From Pantoea rodasii (GTDB lineage: Bacteria; Pseudomonadota; Gammaproteobacteria; Enterobacterales; Enterobacteriaceae): a stretch of DNA of 64,000 nt. How positions within the stretch are numbered: position 1 is the stretch's first letter; the number at the start of each line of letters is the position of its first letter. Made by a program: the position numbers and the translations under genes. The stretch spans positions 186,001-250,000 of the forward strand of contig NZ_MLFP01000086.1 in the NCBI RefSeq assembly GCF_002095465.1. The letters run 5' to 3'. The notes under the pieces were generated by a model that saw only the letters and a program-made list of their open reading frames with translations, was not told the DNA's origin and made no database searches. Positions 59,754 to 64,000 of the stretch are shown in pieces.

Positions 59754-60881
59754 ATGACGATATTCTCAGGAGCCGAAGCGCCTTATCACGCGGTAACGCG
59801 AGGCGTGGTGGAAAATGCGCAGGATCGTGAACGCTTCGCACGTGAAAGCGACAGCGTGGTGCGCTTGCAGGGTGTTTCTCGCCGTTTTGGTAAAACGCAG
59901 GCGCTGCGCGATATTTCACTGACGGTGCAGAAGGGCGAAATCCTTGGCCTGATTGGCCGCAGCGGCGCGGGGAAATCGACGCTCATCCGCTGTTTGAATG
60001 GGCTGGAGCAACCTGACGAAGGCGTCATTGAAATCGAAGGCCGGAACATCACCGGCCTGTCGGAAAAACAGCTGCAAACGGTGCGTAGCCGCGTCGGCAT
60101 GGTGTTTCAACACTTCAACCTGCTGTCGGCGAAAACCGTGGCGCAGAATGTGGCGTTACCGCTGAAAATAGCCGGCATGGATAAGGCGCAGCGCGATCTA
60201 CGCGTCAGCGAACTGCTGGAGCTGGTGGGATTGGCCGATAAGGCGCAGCAGTATCCGGCGGCCTTGTCGGGCGGGCAGAAACAGCGCGTCGGTATCGCCC
60301 GTGCGCTGGCGGCAAGTCCGGCACTGTTGCTGTGTGATGAGGCAACCTCCGCGCTTGATCCGGAAACCACCCGATCCATTCTGGCGCTGCTGAAATCACT
60401 GAATCAAAAGCTTGGCATCACCATTCTGCTGATCACGCACGAAATGGAGGTGATCAAATCGGTGGCGCATCGCGTGGCGGTGATTGATGCCGGAGAGATT
60501 ATCGAGCAAGGCCCGGTATGGCAGGTGTTTGCGCATCCGCAGTCGAATCTGACTCAGACCTTACTGCGCGGTTTGCTGCCACAGCTGCCGGATGCACTTG
60601 CCGCACGCATCAGCCAGCAGCCGCAGGGCGAGGTGATTTACAGCGTGCACTTTGCGGGCGAGGATGCGCAGGGCGATCTGTTGACCCGCTTTGCCGCGGC
60701 GCTACCGGGTAAATTTCGGTTGTTACAGGGCGGCATCGATCACATCCAGCACTACGCGGTGGTGCGTTTCTTTATCGCGCTTCCGGCCGCCAACGCTGCC
60801 GACGAGCAACAAATTCTAAACTGGCTGCGCGCGCAGCAAGCACAGGTGGAGCGAGTCGGTTATGTCGCCAGTGATGATTGA
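59754..60881 (+). CDS. MetN-type ABC transporter ATPase
   Basis: 375 residues, about 30 longer than E. coli MetN because of an extra N-terminal stretch of about 35 residues before VVRLQGVSRRFGK. Walker A GRSGAGKST, signature LSGGQKQR, Walker B CDEATSALD, then the C-terminal NIL regulatory domain (about 270-370), which in MetN binds methionine to inhibit transport. Overlaps the permease gene by 20 nt. Confidence 0.92.
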   Translation: MTIFSGAEAPYHAVTRGVVENAQDRERFARESDSVVRLQGVSRRFGKTQALRDISLTVQKGEILGLIGRSGAGKSTLIRCLNGLEQPDEGVIEIEGRNITGLSEKQLQTVRSRVGMVFQHFNLLSAKTVAQNVALPLKIAGMDKAQRDLRVSELLELVGLADKAQQYPAALSGGQKQRVGIARALAASPALLLCDEATSALDPETTRSILALLKSLNQKLGITILLITHEMEVIKSVAHRVAVIDAGEIIEQGPVWQVFAHPQSNLTQTLLRGLLPQLPDALAARISQQPQGEVIYSVHFAGEDAQGDLLTRFAAALPGKFRLLQGGIDHIQHYAVVRFFIALPAANAADEQQILNWLRAQQAQVERVGYVASDD

Positions 60882-61518
60882 TTTATTGCTCAACGCGTTG
60901 GGCGAAACGGTATTAATGACCGTGATTTCAGGGCTGTTTTCGCTGGTGGCCGGGTTACCACTCGGTCTGATTCTGGTGATGACCAGCGCCGGGGGAATTG
61001 CGGAACATCGTGGGATTAACCGGGTGTTGGGATTGGTGATCAACGGTTTTCGGTCGCTGCCGTTCATTATTTTGTTAGTGGCGCTGATTCCGTTTACCCG
61101 GTTTCTGGTCGGCACCTCATTGGGCACGTGGGCGGCGATTGTTCCGCTGTCGATCACCGCAACGCCGTATTTTGCCCGCGTGGCCGAAGTGTCGCTGCGC
61201 GATGTGGATCGTGGCCTGATTGATGCGGTACGCGCTATGGGTGCCAGCAAGTTACGCATCGTCTGGGATGTGCTGATCCCGGAAGCGCTGCCCGGCATTC
61301 TCTCCGGGTTTGTGGTGACCCTGGTGGCATTAATTGGCGCCTCGGCGATGGCTGGTGCAATCGGAGCCGGCGGGCTGGGGGATTTGGCGATCCGCTATGG
61401 CTACCAGCGTTTCGAAACCTCGGTGATGATCGCGGTGATTGCGGTGCTGATCGTGTTGGTGTGCGGTATCCAATGGGTGGGCGATCGTCTGGTGCAGCAT
61501 ATTGATAAACGGCATTAA
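60862..61518 (+). CDS. MetI-type ABC transporter permease
   Basis: 218 residues, five helices. EAA loop within DAVRAMGASKLRIVWDVLIPEALPGI; GARG-type GAIGAGGLGDLAIRYGYQRF near the end as in MetI. Completes the importer with the two genes upstream. Confidence 0.92.
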   Translation: MSPVMIDLLLNALGETVLMTVISGLFSLVAGLPLGLILVMTSAGGIAEHRGINRVLGLVINGFRSLPFIILLVALIPFTRFLVGTSLGTWAAIVPLSITATPYFARVAEVSLRDVDRGLIDAVRAMGASKLRIVWDVLIPEALPGILSGFVVTLVALIGASAMAGAIGAGGLGDLAIRYGYQRFETSVMIAVIAVLIVLVCGIQWVGDRLVQHIDKRH

Positions 61519-61522
61519 AACA

Positions 61523-61569
61523 GGCGCGCGATTTATCGCGCTCTGACTGTCGTCAGAGTTGTGCTTTTT
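61523..61569 (+). terminator. REP-like palindrome followed by a terminator hairpin
   Basis: GCGCGATTTATCGCGC (about 61525-61541) is the core of the REP-like family. It is followed by CTCTGAC / GTCAGAG (61541-61558) with a 4-nt loop and GTGCTTTTTC. Probably ends the MetQNI-type operon. Confidence 0.6.
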
Positions 61570-61662
61570 CCCGCAATCCTTATCACTATTTCTTTTTAAA
61601 CATCAGCAGCTAACGCGCTTAGAGTGATGGCAATACCTTGCCTTGATTCAGGAGAATCCGTT

Positions 61663-62862
61663 ATGCCGCTGAACACGCTTCAGCTCACGCTGGAAAACCA
61701 TCTCGAAGAGCACAGCGCCCACTATATTGCGGTGGCGCAATCGATCTTTGCCAGGCCGGAAACCGGTAACAATGAATACTTTGCCAGTGAGCAGCTAACA
61801 CAGTTGCTCACTGCGCAAGGCTTTGAGGTGACGCGCAACGTTGCCGGTCATGAAACCGCCTTTTACGCGGTCAAAGCCAGTACCAAACCGGGGCCGACCA
61901 TCGCCTTTCTCGCCGAGTACGATGCGCTAATCAGTATTGGTCACGCTTGCGGTCACAACCTGATTGGCACCACCAGCGTGGCGGCAGCCATCAGCCTGTC
62001 GCAGGTGCTGGAGCAAACTGGCGGTCGCGTGGTGGTGCTGGGGACGCCCGCAGAAGAGGGCGGTTTAGCCGGTCCGGGTGGACCCAAAGGCAACGTGAAA
62101 AAACGCTTTGTCGAAGCCGGATTACTGGCCGATGTCGATGTGGCCCTGATGGTGCATCCGTCCGGCAAAACGCGGCTTACCGAAGCGACGCTGGCGAACA
62201 ACCATCTCTACTTCCATTTCTATGGCAAACCTTCGCACGCCGCCAGTGCGCCCCATGAAGGCATCAATGCTTTGGATGCGCTGGTGCTGCTGTACAACGG
62301 CATCAGCGTGTTGCGCCAGCAGTTGCCTGATGGCGTGCGCGTGCACGGCATTATCACCAATGGCGGGCAGGCACCGAACGTGATCCCGGAATATGCCTCG
62401 GCGCATTACTACATTCGCGCTGACAGCCGCGAGGTCGTGGAGTCGCTGGAACCCCGCCTGCGCGCGATTGCAGAAGGTGTGGCGCTGGCCACTGGCACGC
62501 GTGTGGAGATCGACCATCAAATCGGTCCGCGTGATTTCAAACTCAATCCGGCACTGGACGCGGTGTTGCTGGAGGAGTTTCGTGCCGCGGGTGAGCAGGT
62601 TGATCTGTCGCCGCAGCGCAATAAAGTCTCAACCGATGCCGGTGACATCAGCCACGCGGTACCCACCGCGCACCCGTGGTTGAAAATCGGTCCGGATGAT
62701 TTGATTTTCCACACGGTGCCATTCCGTGAAGCCGCCAATTCTGAGCGCGGTTATCAGGCGCTGTTGATTGGCGCACGCGTGCTGGCACGCACCGGGTTAC
62801 GTCTGCTGATTGATGCGGACGCACTTCATGCTGTTAAAGCGGATTTCATACGCCAGGCCTAA
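61663..62862 (+). CDS. M20-family amidohydrolase/deacylase
   Basis: 399 residues from the ATG at 61663 (AGGAG 7 nt upstream; a start at 61624 is less likely). Metallopeptidase motifs: FLAEYDALISIGHACGHNL, LGTPAEEGG with the catalytic/metal Glu pair, the dimerisation lid FYGKPSHAASAPHEG, and a C-terminal VSTDAGDISHAVPT. AbgB/aminobenzoyl-glutamate or N-acyl-amino-acid deacylase type. Between the Met-type importer and a luciferase-like monooxygenase, like the deacetylase YxeP next to YxeK in Bacillus subtilis. Probably removes an acyl group from an oxidised S-substituted cysteine. Confidence 0.88.
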   Translation: MPLNTLQLTLENHLEEHSAHYIAVAQSIFARPETGNNEYFASEQLTQLLTAQGFEVTRNVAGHETAFYAVKASTKPGPTIAFLAEYDALISIGHACGHNLIGTTSVAAAISLSQVLEQTGGRVVVLGTPAEEGGLAGPGGPKGNVKKRFVEAGLLADVDVALMVHPSGKTRLTEATLANNHLYFHFYGKPSHAASAPHEGINALDALVLLYNGISVLRQQLPDGVRVHGIITNGGQAPNVIPEYASAHYYIRADSREVVESLEPRLRAIAEGVALATGTRVEIDHQIGPRDFKLNPALDAVLLEEFRAAGEQVDLSPQRNKVSTDAGDISHAVPTAHPWLKIGPDDLIFHTVPFREAANSERGYQALLIGARVLARTGLRLLIDADALHAVKADFIRQA

Positions 62863-62873
62863 AGGAGATTGTG

Positions 62874-64000
62874 GTGTCACAAACCTATCGTCGAAAACTG
62901 AAAACATTAGTGGGTGCCAGCAGCGTGATTTCCGCGGGCAACGATGACCAACCGGGCGTGGGCATTGCGCGCGCCATTGAGCTGGCAAAAATCGCGGAAC
63001 GCGAGAAAATCACCGGGCTGTTCACGGCGGATTTGCTGCAGGCCGATCCCGCTGGCTTAGCAGGCACCACCGGCACGCAGGACCCGCTGATTGCGTTGGC
63101 GGCGTTGAGCCAGGTGACGTCGCGGATTGGCTTGATCGCCACTGTCAGCACCAGCTGGCTGCATCCTTATAATCTGGCGCGCCAGGTCGCCACGCTGGAT
63201 CACATCAGCGGTGGCCGCGCAGGCTGGAATGCCGTGACCTCTTCTGTGGGTGAAGAGAACTTTGGTGAAAGCCAGTTGCCGCCGCCGCAGGAACGCTACG
63301 CGCGCGCCACGGAGTTTATCGAGGTGATGAATGCGCTGTATGACGCCAACGAGCGTGGGGCGGTGCAGCGCACGGCCAGTGGGGGTATTCGTCTCGACCA
63401 TCAAAAACTGCATCCTATCGACTATCGCGGTGATTTCTTCCAGGTAGCCGGGCCGCTTAATGTACCGCCGCCGCCACAGCGCCGACCGGTGCAGTTCCAG
63501 GCCGGACAATCCGACGCGGGTGTCACGCTAGGCGCACGCTATGCCGAGGTGATTTACACCTCTCAGCCAACCTTTGAAGCGGCACAGACGTTTGTGGCGG
63601 ATGTACAGCAGCGCGCGCGACGTTTTGGCCGTGAGCATAACCCGCCGCTGATCATGAATTCATTCCACGCCATCATCGGCGACAGTGATGCCGATGTCTC
63701 ACGCCGCCTGCGCGATAAGCATGAGCGCATCAATGTTGAGCAGGGAAGGTTGCGCGTAGCGGATATGCTGGGCGGGGAAGTCGATCTGCGTGACGTGCCG
63801 CTCGACCAACCGTTGCCGGCTTCGTTGATTCCGCAGCTGGAACAGGTGCATCGCCGCCAGGGCCGTGCTGCCATTTTCCGTCAATACGCGCTGGAAGGCT
63901 TGACGCTGCGTGAGCTGATCATCAAAGCGGAAGAGACCGGACACTGGTTTGTCGCCGGCACGCCAGAACAACTCGCTGATGCCATTGAACAGCGCTATCA
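62874..64000 (+). CDS. Luciferase-like FMN monooxygenase (NtaA/SnaA/DszA family), 3' partial
   Basis: GTG start at 62874 with AAGGAG 6 nt upstream; runs in frame to the window end (375 codons, no stop). SVISAGNDDQPGVGIARAIE, LIATVSTSWLHPYNLARQVA, TLDHISGGRAGWNAVTSS and FQAGQSDAGVTLGARYAEV match the 48796 enzyme block by block. Starts 11 bp after the M20 deacylase stop, so co-transcribed with it. Probably oxidises the compound brought in by the MetQNI-type importer. Confidence 0.9.
   Translation, partial: MSQTYRRKLKTLVGASSVISAGNDDQPGVGIARAIELAKIAEREKITGLFTADLLQADPAGLAGTTGTQDPLIALAALSQVTSRIGLIATVSTSWLHPYNLARQVATLDHISGGRAGWNAVTSSVGEENFGESQLPPPQERYARATEFIEVMNALYDANERGAVQRTASGGIRLDHQKLHPIDYRGDFFQVAGPLNVPPPPQRRPVQFQAGQSDAGVTLGARYAEVIYTSQPTFEAAQTFVADVQQRARRFGREHNPPLIMNSFHAIIGDSDADVSRRLRDKHERINVEQGRLRVADMLGGEVDLRDVPLDQPLPASLIPQLEQVHRRQGRAAIFRQYALEGLTLRELIIKAEETGHWFVAGTPEQLADAIEQRY

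Overview
The window reads as chromosomal DNA of an enterobacterium, most likely Pantoea or a close Erwiniaceae relative. Gene order and protein sequence match the E. coli his / yeeZ / dacD-sbmC-yeeA-tmaR / sbcB / plaP neighbourhood, and a family of short REP-like palindromes recurs between genes. There are no rRNA or tRNA genes, insertion sequences, phage genes or CRISPR arrays that I can see.

Layout. 1-4031 is the AT-rich end of a surface-polysaccharide locus (SAM methyltransferase plus a multidomain glycosyltransferase). 4100-6183 (minus) holds a desuccinylase-like metallohydrolase and an amino-acid binding protein. 6355-13585 (minus) is a complete hisLGDCBHAFI operon with promoter, leader peptide (six His codons) and attenuator. 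13766 starts yeeZ. 14885-18444 is a very AT-rich three-gene Gtr-type cassette (membrane glycosyltransferase, GtrB-like, GtrA-like) that probably decorates O-antigen. 18522-24488 is putrescine metabolism: puuB, puuR, puuD (minus), puuA (plus) and the importer plaP. 24582-30698 is a four-carbon sugar acid (threonate/erythronate type) catabolic operon with its DeoR regulator and a GntP-family permease. 30765-38816 is a housekeeping block: sbcB, dacD, sbmC, yeeA, tmaR, a LacI-like regulator, ydcF and a PanE-like reductase. 39029-41127 is an extra EF-G gene.

41371-64000 looks like a nutrient-scavenging region. It has a peptide/nickel-type ABC transporter with two near-duplicate binding proteins, a GNAT acetyltransferase, three luciferase-like FMN monooxygenases (two of one subfamily), a desaturase, a GST, a MetQNI-type importer and an M20 deacylase. 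Interleaved are a LysR regulator, a HicAB toxin-antitoxin pair and a TetR / sugar-lactone oxidase / GT8 trio. The acetyltransferase + monooxygenase + deacylase + importer combination resembles S-substituted cysteine salvage; that is inference.

A cross-cutting observation: at least ten genes or gene parts are broken by exactly one missing base each, mostly in short homopolymers, including hisC and puuD (two events each in gtrA and the ABC ATPase gene). Restoring one base at each site gives family-length proteins. This pattern points to residual sequencing/assembly deletions rather than decay, so these 'pseudogenes' should be read as probably intact in the organism.
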